Shown in pieces: positions 1 through 7,310 of a DNA stretch of 27,153 nucleotides. Source of the stretch: VAZQ01 sp035693615 (lineage in GTDB: Bacteria > Pseudomonadota > Alphaproteobacteria > Rhizobiales > Xanthobacteraceae); NCBI GenBank assembly GCA_035693615.1, contig DASSGH010000156.1:1-27153 (forward strand), read 5' to 3'. Each line of letters starts with the position of its first letter. Within the stretch, counting starts at the first letter, position 1. The notes beneath the pieces were generated by a model that searched no databases, was not told where the DNA came from, and saw only the letters and a list, made by a program, of their open reading frames with translations. Position numbers and translations under genes: made by a program.

Positions 1-564
1 GCGATAGGGCACATGCGTCATCTCGATCCCGGCCATCCGTTTGAACAGCTCGCCGGAGAGGTGCACCGAGGTGCCGATTCCGCCGGAGCCGTAGCTAGTC
101 TTGCCGGGATTGGCCTTGGCCTGGGCGACGAACTCGAGCACCGACTTCGCCGGCGAGGAAATGGGCACCACCATTATATTCGACTGCGTACAGATGAGCG
201 TGACCGGCGCGAAATCGGCGACGGGATCGTAATTGAGCGACGAGTAGAGAAAGCGATTGGTCGCATGCGGCACCGAGGTGATGTAAAGCGTGTAACCGTC
301 GGGATCGGATTGGGCGGCGGCCTGAGCGCCGATATTGGCCCCGCCGCCGCCGCGGTTCTCCACCACGACCTGCTGACCCCATGCTTGCGAGAGCCGGTTG
401 CCCAAGACGCGGGCGATGACGTCGGTCGCTCCTCCGGGCACGAACGGAACGATTATGCGCACGTGGCGCGCGGGCCATTGTTCTGCCGCTGCAGAGCCCG
501 CGAACGCGCTGTTGCTCAGCGCCGAAGCGGCCACAAGCCCGGCGAAACGGCGGCGGGTGAGCAT
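1..564 (-). CDS. Bug/TctC-family tripartite tricarboxylate transporter substrate-binding protein (3' end outside window)
   Basis: The minus-strand frame opens at ATG 564 and runs without a stop to base 1, so 188 codons of the N-terminal part are present. The product begins with MLTRRRFAGLVAASALS, a twin-arginine-like export signal, and mature sequence starts near AAEQWPARHVRIIVPF. The PFVPGGATDVIAR segment, the VVVENRGGGGANIG motif and the DPDGYTLY motif (about residues 40-90) are hallmarks of Bug/TctC periplasmic binding proteins, which bind carboxylates for tripartite tricarboxylate transporters. A strong GGAGGA ribosome binding site lies 7 bases before the ATG. No tctA/tctB membrane genes are visible, so it may be an orphan receptor. 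Family assignment is firm; the ligand cannot be read from the sequence. Confidence 0.9.
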   Translation of the reverse strand, partial: MLTRRRFAGLVAASALSNSAFAGSAAAEQWPARHVRIIVPFVPGGATDVIARVLGNRLSQAWGQQVVVENRGGGGANIGAQAAAQSDPDGYTLYITSVPHATNRFLYSSLNYDPVADFAPVTLICTQSNIMVVPISSPAKSVLEFVAQAKANPGKTSYGSGGIGTSVHLSGELFKRMAGIEMTHVPYR

Positions 565-729
565 AGGCTCGTCCTCCCGGACCCTCGCCTCGCGAGCCGA
601 GCGAAGGCGCGCGCGCTTTATCCGCGCGTCTTGATTTGTTCAGGAGAGGCTACTGCCGCGCGCCACGCGCCACAACGGCCCTTGTGGCCGGGAAACGTCG
701 CATGCCGCGGCTGCCGCGGGCGGATTTGG

Positions 730-894
730 CTATTTGCCCTTCCCCTCCGCGATCGGGGGAAGATCGGCATCGCTATTGACGGTCTTTTTGCCCACGTGCT
801 CCCCGCCATTGAGCAGGAATATGGCAAAGGCAATGGCAATCAAAGCGCCGAGAAGGGCGCCAAGCATCCCATTGCGTGCCTTGTTGTCGTTCAT
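730..894 (-). CDS. small single-pass membrane protein, 54 aa
   Basis: A short minus-strand reading frame runs from ATG 894 to TAG 730-732. It has a short polar start (MNDNKARNG), one hydrophobic helix (about residues 10-29, GMLGALLGALIAIAFAIFLL) and a hydrophilic tail rich in Lys, Asp and Pro that ends EGKGK. A GGAG-like ribosome binding site lies just upstream. This topology, N-in or N-out with one helix and a soluble tail of about 25 residues, is coherent, and the codon choice (G/C at third positions) fits neighbouring genes. I do not recognise the family. It lies between the divergent gatB and the Bug gene and may be transcribed towards the latter. Confidence 0.6.
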   Translation of the reverse strand: MNDNKARNGMLGALLGALIAIAFAIFLLNGGEHVGKKTVNSDADLPPIAEGKGK

Positions 895-1077
895 CACCGA
901 CTCCGGTCATTCGGACGTAAGTCCAACGCCTGTGCCGGTTTGCGGGTTCCTGCGCACGGAGCCGCTGGAAATTGCGGCAGCCTTGTGGCGCCGCGTTGAA
1001 GCGTCTAACAAACGTTAGGGCACCGGCGGTGCAGCGGCGCGGCCCCGCTGCGGGTCTGCGTCGAGGAGTGTTGCGCT

Positions 1078-2532
1078 GTGCCATCCAAACTCATCAAAGG
1101 CGCAAGTGGGGATTGGGAGGTCGTCATCGGCATGGAGATCCATGCTCAGGTGACCTCGCAATCGAAACTGTTTTCGGGTGCCGCGACTGCATTCGGCGGC
1201 GAACCTAATTCGCAGGTATCGCTCGTCGATGCCGCCATGCCGGGCATGCTGCCGGTCATCAACGAGGAGTGCATCAAGCAGGCGGTGCGCACCGGGCTCG
1301 GACTGAAGGCGCGCATCAATTTCAAATCCGTGTTCGACCGCAAGAACTACTTTTATCCCGATTTGCCGCAGGGCTATCAGATCAGCCAGTACAAATCGCC
1401 GGTGGTGGGTGAGGGCGAGGTCGTCGTCGACTTGCCGGACGGGGAGGCCGTCACGGTAGGGATCGAGCGTCTGCATCTTGAGCAAGACGCGGGAAAGTCG
1501 CTGCACGACCGGCATTCCACCATGTCGCTCGTCGACCTCAATCGCGCGGGCGTGGCGCTGATGGAGATCGTATCGAAGCCCGACATGCGCTCTTCCGAGG
1601 AGGCCAAGGCCTTCGTCACGAAGCTGCGCGCCATCCTGCGCTATCTCGGCACTTGCGACGGCGACATGGAGAAGGGCAACTTGCGCGCCGATGTGAACGT
1701 GTCGGTGCGCAAACTCGGTGCGCCGCTCGGCACGCGCTGCGAGATCAAGAACCTCAATTCGATCCGTTTCATCGGTCAGGCGATCGATCACGAGGCCAGG
1801 CGCCAGATCGAAATCCTGGAGGACGGCGGCACGATCGAGCAGGAGACGCGGTTGTTCGACCCGAACAAGGGCGAGACGCGCTCCATGCGCAACAAGGAGG
1901 AGGCGCACGACTACCGCTATTTTCCCGACCCCGACCTTCTGCCGCTCGAGCTCACGGCCGCTTTCGTCGATGATCTACAGACACATCTTCCGGAATTGCC
2001 GGACGAGAAGAAGGTGCGCTTCACCCGCGAGTACGGCCTCTCCGGATACGACGCCGGCGTTCTGGTGGCGGAGCGGGAGATGGCCGACTTCTTCGAAGCA
2101 GCCGCGAAGGGTCGCGATGCGAAAGTGGCCGCCAATTGGGTGATCAATGAGCTCGCGGGCCGACTCAACAAGGAGGGCAAGGACATCGCCGCCGCGCCGG
2201 TGTCGGCATCGCAGCTCGGCGCGATCCTCGACCTGATCGCCGCCGGCACGATTTCCGGAAAGATCGCCAAGGATTTGTTCGAGATCTGTTGGCGCGAGGG
2301 CGGCGATCCACGCGCCATCGTGCAGGCGCGCGGCATGCAGCAGGTGAGCGACCTTTCCGCAATCGAGCCGCTCGTCGAGGAACTCATTGCCAAAAACCCG
2401 GACAAGGCGGAGCAAACTAGAACGAAGCCAGCGCTGATCGGTTGGTTCGTCGGTCAGGTGATGAAGGCGTCGGACGGAAAGGCCAACCCAAAGGCGGTGA
2501 ACGAGCTGCTCAGAACCAAGCTCGGACTCTGA
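1078..2532 (+). CDS. gatB: Asp-tRNA(Asn)/Glu-tRNA(Gln) amidotransferase subunit B
   Basis: The 484-residue product matches GatB throughout and has its usual length. It starts with WEVVIGMEIHAQV and has the SKLFSGA segment, the NYFYPDLPQGYQISQY motif near residue 90, the conserved GNLRADVNVSVR block and EIKNLNSIRF, and ends in the YqeY-like helical tail with GKANPKAVNELL. GatB binds mischarged Glu-tRNA(Gln) or Asp-tRNA(Asn) and phosphorylates the acyl group, while GatA supplies ammonia through GatC. The GTG start at 1078 is preceded by a GAGGAG ribosome binding site near 1063. gatC and gatA are not adjacent; the gene stands alone here, with a long non-coding stretch after it. Confidence 0.97.
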   Translation: MPSKLIKGASGDWEVVIGMEIHAQVTSQSKLFSGAATAFGGEPNSQVSLVDAAMPGMLPVINEECIKQAVRTGLGLKARINFKSVFDRKNYFYPDLPQGYQISQYKSPVVGEGEVVVDLPDGEAVTVGIERLHLEQDAGKSLHDRHSTMSLVDLNRAGVALMEIVSKPDMRSSEEAKAFVTKLRAILRYLGTCDGDMEKGNLRADVNVSVRKLGAPLGTRCEIKNLNSIRFIGQAIDHEARRQIEILEDGGTIEQETRLFDPNKGETRSMRNKEEAHDYRYFPDPDLLPLELTAAFVDDLQTHLPELPDEKKVRFTREYGLSGYDAGVLVAEREMADFFEAAAKGRDAKVAANWVINELAGRLNKEGKDIAAAPVSASQLGAILDLIAAGTISGKIAKDLFEICWREGGDPRAIVQARGMQQVSDLSAIEPLVEELIAKNPDKAEQTRTKPALIGWFVGQVMKASDGKANPKAVNELLRTKLGL

Positions 2533-3083
2533 AAATCGAGAACGAGCATTCGACCGCCCGGACGAGAAGCAGTGTTACGGAACTTGCGCGCTCTTGCCTG
2601 CGTCGCATCCACTCTCAGTGCTTTTCAGCGAATCACTTGCGGGCCGATTCGCTCGATTCGAGCCGGATCGGGTGCTTGCAAGCAGGTTTACCGGGCCGTC
2701 GACAGAAGATTTTTTGCACAAGTCGCTCGGTATGCTTAACGTGCCGTTGCGAGGCTTTCTGCAGGCGCATGCGTGTCGCGCGTTTGCCTTGCCCGCTGCA
2801 ATCGTTCGAAAAGCAGAAGATCGCGAAAACCCTTGCGCCATCGGCATTTCTACGCGATTGAAAAAATATCGCGCGCATTGTTGCGCAGTCGCGCCGTGCA
2901 CATTGTCGTGCGCTCTCTCTGCGCTTTTCGAGACGCAAGATGTGGTGTCGCTGCGCACTCGCTGGTGCTTCATCGTGCAAAAACGCTGGTTTTTTTACCG
3001 CGCTGTAGTAATGCCAATGCAGTGCGCGCGATCCCCGCGGGCACTGGACGATATCGCCACTCACTCATGGCTAGGAGGGCAGC
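2533..3083 (+). other. long intergenic stretch, probable leader of the small basic protein gene
   Basis: These 551 bases hold no reading frame with family similarity or convincing codon usage on either strand. Compared with the flanks the sequence is locally richer in A and T, with a T6 run near 2709 and a T7 run near 2990, and many short GCGC/TGCGCA-type words between 2760 and 3020. It ends in the strong ribosome binding site of the Lys/Arg-rich peptide at 3084. I infer that at least its last part is the 5' leader and promoter region of that gene. No confident promoter hexamers are seen. Confidence 0.4.
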
Positions 3084-3161
3084 ATGGCGAAGAAGCGAAG
3101 GAAGACGGCGAAGGCAGCGAAAAAGGGCGCGAAGAAGACCAAGCGCCGGAAGAAGAAGTAA
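3084..3161 (+). CDS. 25-residue Lys/Arg-rich peptide, histone H1-tail-like
   Basis: ATG 3084 to TAA 3159-3161 encodes a peptide that starts MAKKRRKTAKAAKKGA and ends KRRKKK. About two thirds of its residues are Lys or Arg, and the rest are almost all Ala, Gly and Thr. An excellent AGGAGGG ribosome binding site lies at 3073-3079, 4 bases before the ATG, which decides the start and is the best argument that the ORF is translated. The composition resembles the C-terminal tails of bacterial histone H1-like proteins and would bind nucleic acid non-specifically. It has no fold of its own. A role in nucleoid or ribosome binding is inference. An Arg-rich overlapping frame exists but has no comparable start signal. 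Confidence 0.6.
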   Translation: MAKKRRKTAKAAKKGAKKTKRRKKK

Positions 3162-3271
3162 GCGCGCGCCGCGCATCAGTCTTCGACTTCGAACGACGTC
3201 GATGACTGCGTCAAACGGGCCGGCGCGAGTCGAACTGCGGTGAGCATCGCGTTCGACGTTGCCGGCCCAGT

Positions 3272-3430
3272 CGACGCCTGAGGGCGTCGGCGAGACAGGG
3301 GCTCGAGCTTCATCAATCTCAGTTTCTGGGGCTGGTGAAGAAGAGGCGGCGGAGCACCTCCGCACCTCGCCGCAGCATAACTCTGCTGCTGGACTCGTAG
3401 CCCCGGCTCTCGCCGACGCCCTCGGTATTT
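3272..3430 (+). ncRNA. candidate structured RNA: 26-bp closing stem around three hairpins
   Basis: Bases 3280-3295 are perfectly complementary to 3408-3423 (16 bp). After a 2/3-base internal loop the pairing continues as 3298-3303 with 3399-3404, and past one bulged base as 3304-3307 with 3394-3397. Inside lie three hairpins: 3308-3314/3334-3340 with 3318-3322/3326-3330 nested, 3349-3354/3358-3363 with a CAC loop, and 3372-3377/3384-3389. The whole is a four-way junction. A short U run (3428-3432) follows the closing stem on the plus strand, which favours that orientation. The left arm can instead fold alone (3272-3278 with 3283-3289), giving a possible switch. No known family was recognised. 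Confidence 0.4.
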
Positions 3431-3569
3431 TTGGCGCGAGCCGCGCTGCCCGAGGCGCGTGCTGAACTGCGGCCCGCGCGCACTCCTTGACGAATATCGG
3501 CGCTCGATGGGTTGCGGTCTGGCGGCTGCGGACTTAAAGCCGGTCGCATCCCCGTTTGCGAGAGAGCCC

Positions 3570-4358
3570 ATGGTCCGCACCGCCGCGACGTCCACCCGAA
3601 AGAAATCTCCGCGCAAGGAACGATCCTCGTCGCGACCGACCAAAGCGGCGGCGCGCGCGGGCGGTAAGAAACCGATCGACCTCTATTACTGGCCGACGCC
3701 CAACGGCTGGAAGATCACCATCATGCTCGAGGAGTGCGGTCTGCCGTACAGCATGATCCCGGTCAACATTTCCAAGGGCGATCAGTTCAAGCCGCAGTTC
3801 CTGGCAATCGCTCCCAACAACCGCATGCCAGCGATCGTCGATCACGATGGTCCGGGCGGCAAGCAGATCTCGATCTTCGAGTCCGGCGCGATTTTGCAAT
3901 ATCTGGGCCGCAAGACCGGAAAATTCTATCCCAAGGATGAACGAGCCCGCGTCGACGTGGAGCAATGGCTGTTCTGGCAGATGGCCAATCTCGGCCCCAA
4001 AGCCGGCGAGGCAAATCACTTCCGCAACTATGCGGCCGAGCGGCTACCATACGCGATCGAGCGCTTCGGAAACGAGATGAACCGGATCTACGGCGTTATG
4101 AACCGGCGGCTTCAGGACCGAGAGTTCCTCGCCGGCAAGTATTCAATCGCCGATATCGCTTGCATCGGCTGGGCGAGCCGTGCCGAGCGCCACGGCCACG
4201 ACCTCAGCGCCTTTGCAAACGTCAGGCGCTGGCTCGCGACCGTGCTGGCGCGCTCGGCGGTCAAGCGCGGCTTGGCCGTCAAGGTCGAAGCGGCTTTTCA
4301 CGTCGACATGAAGGATCCGAACGTGCGTGCGGTTCTGTTCAATCAGAGCGCGCGCTGA
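3570..4358 (+). CDS. glutathione S-transferase family protein, YfcG/YghU-like (Nu class)
   Basis: The product has a thioredoxin-fold N-terminal domain starting at KPIDLYYWPTPNGWKI (about residues 34-50). The Thr43-Pro-Asn45-Gly motif is the glutathione-handling site known from E. coli YfcG. Then follow APNNRMPAIVDHDG and FESGAILQYLG, which bind glutathione, and a helical C-terminal domain with WLFWQMANLGPKAG and the SIADIACIGW motif. YfcG and YghU act as disulfide-bond reductases using two glutathiones; that activity here is inferred. I chose ATG 3570 because upstream codons lack family similarity; the frame is open further 5' to 3459. Even so about 33 residues of Lys/Arg/Ser-rich sequence precede the fold, which YfcG does not have. 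Confidence 0.85.
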   Translation: MVRTAATSTRKKSPRKERSSSRPTKAAARAGGKKPIDLYYWPTPNGWKITIMLEECGLPYSMIPVNISKGDQFKPQFLAIAPNNRMPAIVDHDGPGGKQISIFESGAILQYLGRKTGKFYPKDERARVDVEQWLFWQMANLGPKAGEANHFRNYAAERLPYAIERFGNEMNRIYGVMNRRLQDREFLAGKYSIADIACIGWASRAERHGHDLSAFANVRRWLATVLARSAVKRGLAVKVEAAFHVDMKDPNVRAVLFNQSAR

Positions 4359-4447
4359 CTTGCGGGCGGGCCGCGAAGGCCATTTCATCAAACCTGGCTT
4401 CGGTCTTTTTCGAGGGCCCCCGGCTGCGAGTTCGCGGCGGCGCCTGC

Positions 4448-4476
4448 TTGACCGGTGCCGAGGTGGCCGATACGGA
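4448..4476 (+). promoter_or_regulatory. candidate sigma70-type promoter of tRNA-Ser
   Basis: TTGACC (4448-4453) and TACGGA (4471-4476) are separated by 17 bases. Transcription would begin around 4482-4485, a few bases before the tRNA. The -10 box is weak. Confidence 0.4.
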
Positions 4477-4488
4477 AGTTTCATCGCC

Positions 4489-4581
4489 GGAGACGTGGCC
4501 GAGTGGCTGAAGGCGGCGGTTTGCTAAACCGTTATACGGTCTAAAGCCGTATCGAGGGTTCGAATCCCTCCGTCTCCGCCA
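4489..4581 (+). tRNA. tRNA-Ser (anticodon GCT)
   Basis: The acceptor stem pairs 4489-4495 with 4571-4577, followed by the discriminator G4578 and an encoded CCA (4579-4581). The D arm, a 7-base anticodon loop with GCT at 4523-4525, a long variable arm with complementary TACGG/CCGTA strands, and the GAGGG/CCCTC T arm with loop TTCGAAT are all present. The long variable arm is typical of tRNA-Ser, and GCT reads AGC/AGU codons. It stands alone between the glutathione transferase gene and a convergent small gene. Confidence 0.97.
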
Positions 4582-4668
4582 CTTTTGCCGGCCCTAGCTC
4601 CATCGAAAGCCACCGACGGCCAGATTTTGCCGGCCGGATCGCCGGCGAGCGCAGGCGCTTTGCGCTAC

Positions 4669-4706
4669 AAAAAATGCGAAGGGGCGGACATTGCGTCCGC
4701 CCCTTC
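4669..4706 (-). terminator. rho-independent terminator of the 53-aa protein gene
   Basis: A perfect 12-bp stem (4678-4689 with 4695-4706, 5-base loop) is followed on the minus strand by GCA and then six U (A6 at 4669-4674). It lies 19 bases after the stop codon of the small secreted protein. Confidence 0.85.
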
Positions 4707-4724
4707 AAGTCCGTACGCGCGCGC

Positions 4725-4886
4725 TTACCACACGTCGTCGTGGTACCACTCCTGCACGGGGTAGCCGTTGTAATAGCTGTTTTGCTGCGATTGGTAGCCC
4801 CGCTGCGGCGCCGCTTGCGCGCGTTGCGCCAGGGCAGGGGAGACGATCGCCATCACAAGGATCGCGGTAGCAATAACCGTCTTCAT
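4725..4886 (-). CDS. small secreted Tyr/Trp-rich protein, 53 aa
   Basis: ATG 4886 to TAA 4725-4727. The first 20 residues (MKTVIATAILVMAIVSPALA) are a textbook Sec signal peptide with an ALA cleavage site. The mature part is only about 33 residues, rich in Gln, Tyr and Trp: QSQQNSYYNGYPV then EWYHDDVW at the C terminus. AGGAG lies 6 bases before the ATG, and a strong intrinsic terminator follows, so this is a complete monocistronic gene. The 260 bases upstream are relatively A/T-rich and contain a repeated ATTTATGC word (near 5028 and 5058), possibly part of its control region. I do not recognise the family; an exported peptide or envelope-associated role is inference. Confidence 0.75.
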   Translation of the reverse strand: MKTVIATAILVMAIVSPALAQRAQAAPQRGYQSQQNSYYNGYPVQEWYHDDVW

Positions 4887-5148
4887 GTTTTTCTCCTACT
4901 GGACCAATGATCCTACGCGGCGACATTTTGTGAGCAGCGGCGCTATGTGCAACGCACAATATTTTGAACCTCCCGTGAGCGAGGAATTACGAAAAGGCAA
5001 AGATTCTGTGCATCTTACCTGATATTTATGCGAGCTTAATGCGACGCAAAATTTATGCCCGGAACGCAGCCGCGCCTGCGGCGTGGGACGAGTAAATTCG
5101 CCGAAACGAAGGCGGCGAGAGGGCCGGCAGGGCGCTTGCGGTCGGGGA

Positions 5149-5721
5149 CTAGCGGTCAGCAAACCGGCTGGCGATTGTGTCGAGCGGAGGGCGAGGTCTG
5201 TCCTCGGGCGATGCGCTCGCCCGGCCGATATGCACGAATCCGGCAATCCGTTCGTGCTCTGCGAGGCCGAGCGCGGCGAGCACGCCGCGGTCGTACGCGT
5301 ACCATTCGGTGATCCAGCTGGCAGCGTAGCCGAGCGCGTGGGCGGCGAGCACGAGGTTCATGGCTGCGGCGCCCGCGGACAGCACCTGCTCCCATTCGGG
5401 AATTTTCACATGCGGCGCGGCGCGGCTGACCACGGCGATCACGAGCGGCGCGCGGGCGAGACGGCTGCGTTCGGCCGCGACGTGCTCATCGCTGGCCTGC
5501 GGATATTTGGCGCAAAAAGCCGCAGCAATCGCGTCCCCGGCGGTCTCTCGCGCCTCCCCCTCGAAAATGATGAACCGCCAGGGCACGAGCTTGCCGTGAT
5601 CGGGAACGCGCGAGGCAATCGTGAGCAACGTCTCGATCTCCGCCGCGGAGGGGGCGGGCCCGGCAAGCTCGACCGGTTTGATGGAACGGCGGGTCTTGAG
5701 CAGTTCGAGAGCGTCGGGCAT
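5149..5721 (-). CDS. nitroreductase family protein, YdjA-like
   Basis: The 190-residue product matches the small FMN-dependent nitroreductases of the YdjA type in length and order of motifs. It starts MPDALELLKTRRSIK, where the Arg-Arg-Ser contacts the FMN phosphate. ASRVPDHGKLVPWRFIIF follows near residue 36, then APLVIAVVSR, and the GAAAMNLVLAAHALGYAASW segment (about residues 116-135) of the FMN-binding core. ATG 5721 is kept because the family starts at this point. Such enzymes reduce nitroaromatics, quinones or enals with NAD(P)H as cytoplasmic homodimers; the physiological substrate is not predictable. It is transcribed divergently from the exported protein at 5885. Confidence 0.88.
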   Translation of the reverse strand: MPDALELLKTRRSIKPVELAGPAPSAAEIETLLTIASRVPDHGKLVPWRFIIFEGEARETAGDAIAAAFCAKYPQASDEHVAAERSRLARAPLVIAVVSRAAPHVKIPEWEQVLSAGAAAMNLVLAAHALGYAASWITEWYAYDRGVLAALGLAEHERIAGFVHIGRASASPEDRPRPPLDTIASRFADR

Positions 5722-5884
5722 GGGCTTTATCCGCGCGGCGGCCGGGAGGTGTCGTGCCTACGAATGGCCGCAATTTGCGCAGTCGGGGATATGCGGCCGG
5801 TTGCGCCTAGCACAACCGCGGCAATGGTGCCAAACCACGCCAACGGCTTGAATTTGCCGCTATTGCGGTCGAAAACCGCGGCTT

Positions 5885-6949
5885 ATGGGCATTGGGGGGA
5901 CGAGGACCCGCAGGGGGGGCCAACTCGTTTTGGCGACCGGCATTTGGCTCGCGGTGTTGCCCGCCGCGGCCGACGCGCAATTCTTTGGCAGCCCACAAAG
6001 CTCCGACAGTTCGTTCACGCTGCGCCCGCCCCGAGACGTACCTTCCGTCCCACCGGCGCCGTCCCAAACTCTCATTCCTCCCAGCGGTAACGGGGCGCCG
6101 CCCGCAGCGAAGGGACCGTTGCTGCAATCGCCGGCGGCGAATGTTGGCGCACAGGCGCATGCACCGAGTGCGCCGGCCGCGCTGGCCGTCCCGCCCGGAC
6201 AAGGCGCGCTCGCGGTGAGCGCCCGGTTCGGGCGCGATCTGCCGGCCATCACCGGCGGATTGCATTGGCGAGTTTATCGTACCGATCAGAACGGCCCGCC
6301 ACGGCTGGTCAAGGAGGAGAAGGGACCGTCCCCGACCTTCATCCTACCGCCTGGCGCGTACGTGGTCAGCGCCGGGTTCGGGCTGGCGAACATCACCAAG
6401 GCAGTCCAGATGCGCGCCGAGACTATGAAGGACGTGTTCGAAATTCCGGCCGGCGGACTGCGCATCGAGGGCCGGGTCGGCGATGCCCGCATCCCGCAGG
6501 GCCAGATTTCGTTCGACCTTTACAAGGGCAGCCAGTTCGAGCCGGGCGACAAACGTCCCATTGCCACTGCGATCATGACCGGCGACATCGTCTTGCTGCC
6601 GGACGGGGCCTATCACATCGTCTCGAACTACGGCGACGCCAACGCAACGGTGCGCTCCGACATCCGCGTCGAGGTAGGCAAGCTTACCGACGCGACGATC
6701 AACCACCGCGCCGCCATTATCACGCTCAAGCTCGTAACCGAGCGAGGCGGCGAAGCGCGCGCCAACACCCAGTGGTCGGTGCTGACGCCCGGCGGCGACG
6801 TGATCAAGGAATCGATCGGCGCCTTCCCGCGCGTGATCCTGGCGGAAGGGGAGTATCGCGCGATCGCCCGCAACGACAACAAGACCTACGAGGGGGAGTT
6901 TCGCGTCGTCAATGGCGTCGACCGCGAGGTCGAGATCATCGCGCGTTGA
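5885..6949 (+). CDS. exported protein of unknown function with three tandem beta-type repeats
   Basis: The 354-residue product has an N-terminal signal peptide (hydrophobic core about residues 13-28, likely cut after AAADA). A Pro/Ala/Ser-rich linker runs to about residue 105. Three related modules follow, at about residues 107-196, 207-284 and 296-354. Each has a hydrophobic strand with an aromatic residue, then a turn such as LPPGAYVVSAGFG, LPDGAYHIVSNYG or LAEGEYRAIARND, then a strand ending in a Val/Ile-rich edge. This looks like repeated small beta-sandwich (carboxypeptidase-regulatory-like) domains, which is inference. No catalytic motif is seen. The ATG at 5885 lacks a good ribosome binding site, so the start is uncertain, with TTG 5930 possible. 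Confidence 0.75.
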   Translation: MGIGGTRTRRGGQLVLATGIWLAVLPAAADAQFFGSPQSSDSSFTLRPPRDVPSVPPAPSQTLIPPSGNGAPPAAKGPLLQSPAANVGAQAHAPSAPAALAVPPGQGALAVSARFGRDLPAITGGLHWRVYRTDQNGPPRLVKEEKGPSPTFILPPGAYVVSAGFGLANITKAVQMRAETMKDVFEIPAGGLRIEGRVGDARIPQGQISFDLYKGSQFEPGDKRPIATAIMTGDIVLLPDGAYHIVSNYGDANATVRSDIRVEVGKLTDATINHRAAIITLKLVTERGGEARANTQWSVLTPGGDVIKESIGAFPRVILAEGEYRAIARNDNKTYEGEFRVVNGVDREVEIIAR

Positions 6950-7024
6950 CGCGCCGGCTCGCCTCGACAAGTTCGCCGGCGTTGCGCGCGTATTGGCGCA
7001 TCCGGCCGGTGATATGATTGCGCC

Positions 7025-7282
7025 ATGCGAGCCAAGGCGATGAGCGGCTGGCTTTCCAGCGTCACGGGCATTGCGCTAATCGCGGGCGTCGCCGCCGCCA
7101 CTGCCGCACCGCTCGTGCCGTCGGGCGATCTGCCCGGCCGCGAGCGCTACCGCTTCACCCCTTCGCCGCTCGACCGCTTCATGCAGCCCAGCCCGCGCGT
7201 TGAGCCGCTCTTGCGCTGGGATTGCGGCCCGCGGCGGCCATCGCGTTCGCATTCGCGCGCGAGGCGCAACCGGTACTGTTGA
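7025..7282 (+). CDS. small exported protein, about 85 aa, unknown function
   Basis: ATG 7025 (or the in-frame ATG 7040) opens a frame whose first residues, MSGWLSSVTGIALIAGVAAATAAP, are a plausible signal peptide. The mature part is about 55 residues, Pro/Arg-rich (PSGDLPGRERYRFTPSPLD), and ends in a basic tail RNRYC. It lies 75 bases after the exported repeat protein, on the same strand, and its stop is 28 bases before the end of the convergent thrS. No family recognised. The signal peptide is the main support; the low-complexity basic tail leaves room for doubt about the true 3' end. Confidence 0.5.
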   Translation: MRAKAMSGWLSSVTGIALIAGVAAATAAPLVPSGDLPGRERYRFTPSPLDRFMQPSPRVEPLLRWDCGPRRPSRSHSRARRNRYC

Positions 7283-7310
7283 ATCGCCGCGAGCCGCGGT
7301 GAGCGGCCGG

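Noticed and set aside
13..999. Plus-strand open frame antisense to the Bug protein and the 54-residue protein
   Set aside because: Both minus-strand genes have motifs and ribosome binding sites; the plus frame has neither.
2980..3000. T7 run after GCTGG as a terminator of gatB
   Set aside because: No stable GC-rich hairpin directly precedes the run, and it lies more than 450 bases after the gatB stop.
3067..3243. Arg-rich 58-residue frame overlapping the Lys/Arg peptide
   Set aside because: It has no ribosome binding site of its own; the AGGAGGG lies within its codons. The Arg content follows from reading the same purine-rich DNA in another frame.
5857..5879. Two overlapping hairpins (CCGC/GCGG and GCGGT/ACCGC) just before ATG 5885
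   Set aside because: Stems of 4-5 bp are expected by chance in such GC-rich DNA, and the start codon itself is uncertain.
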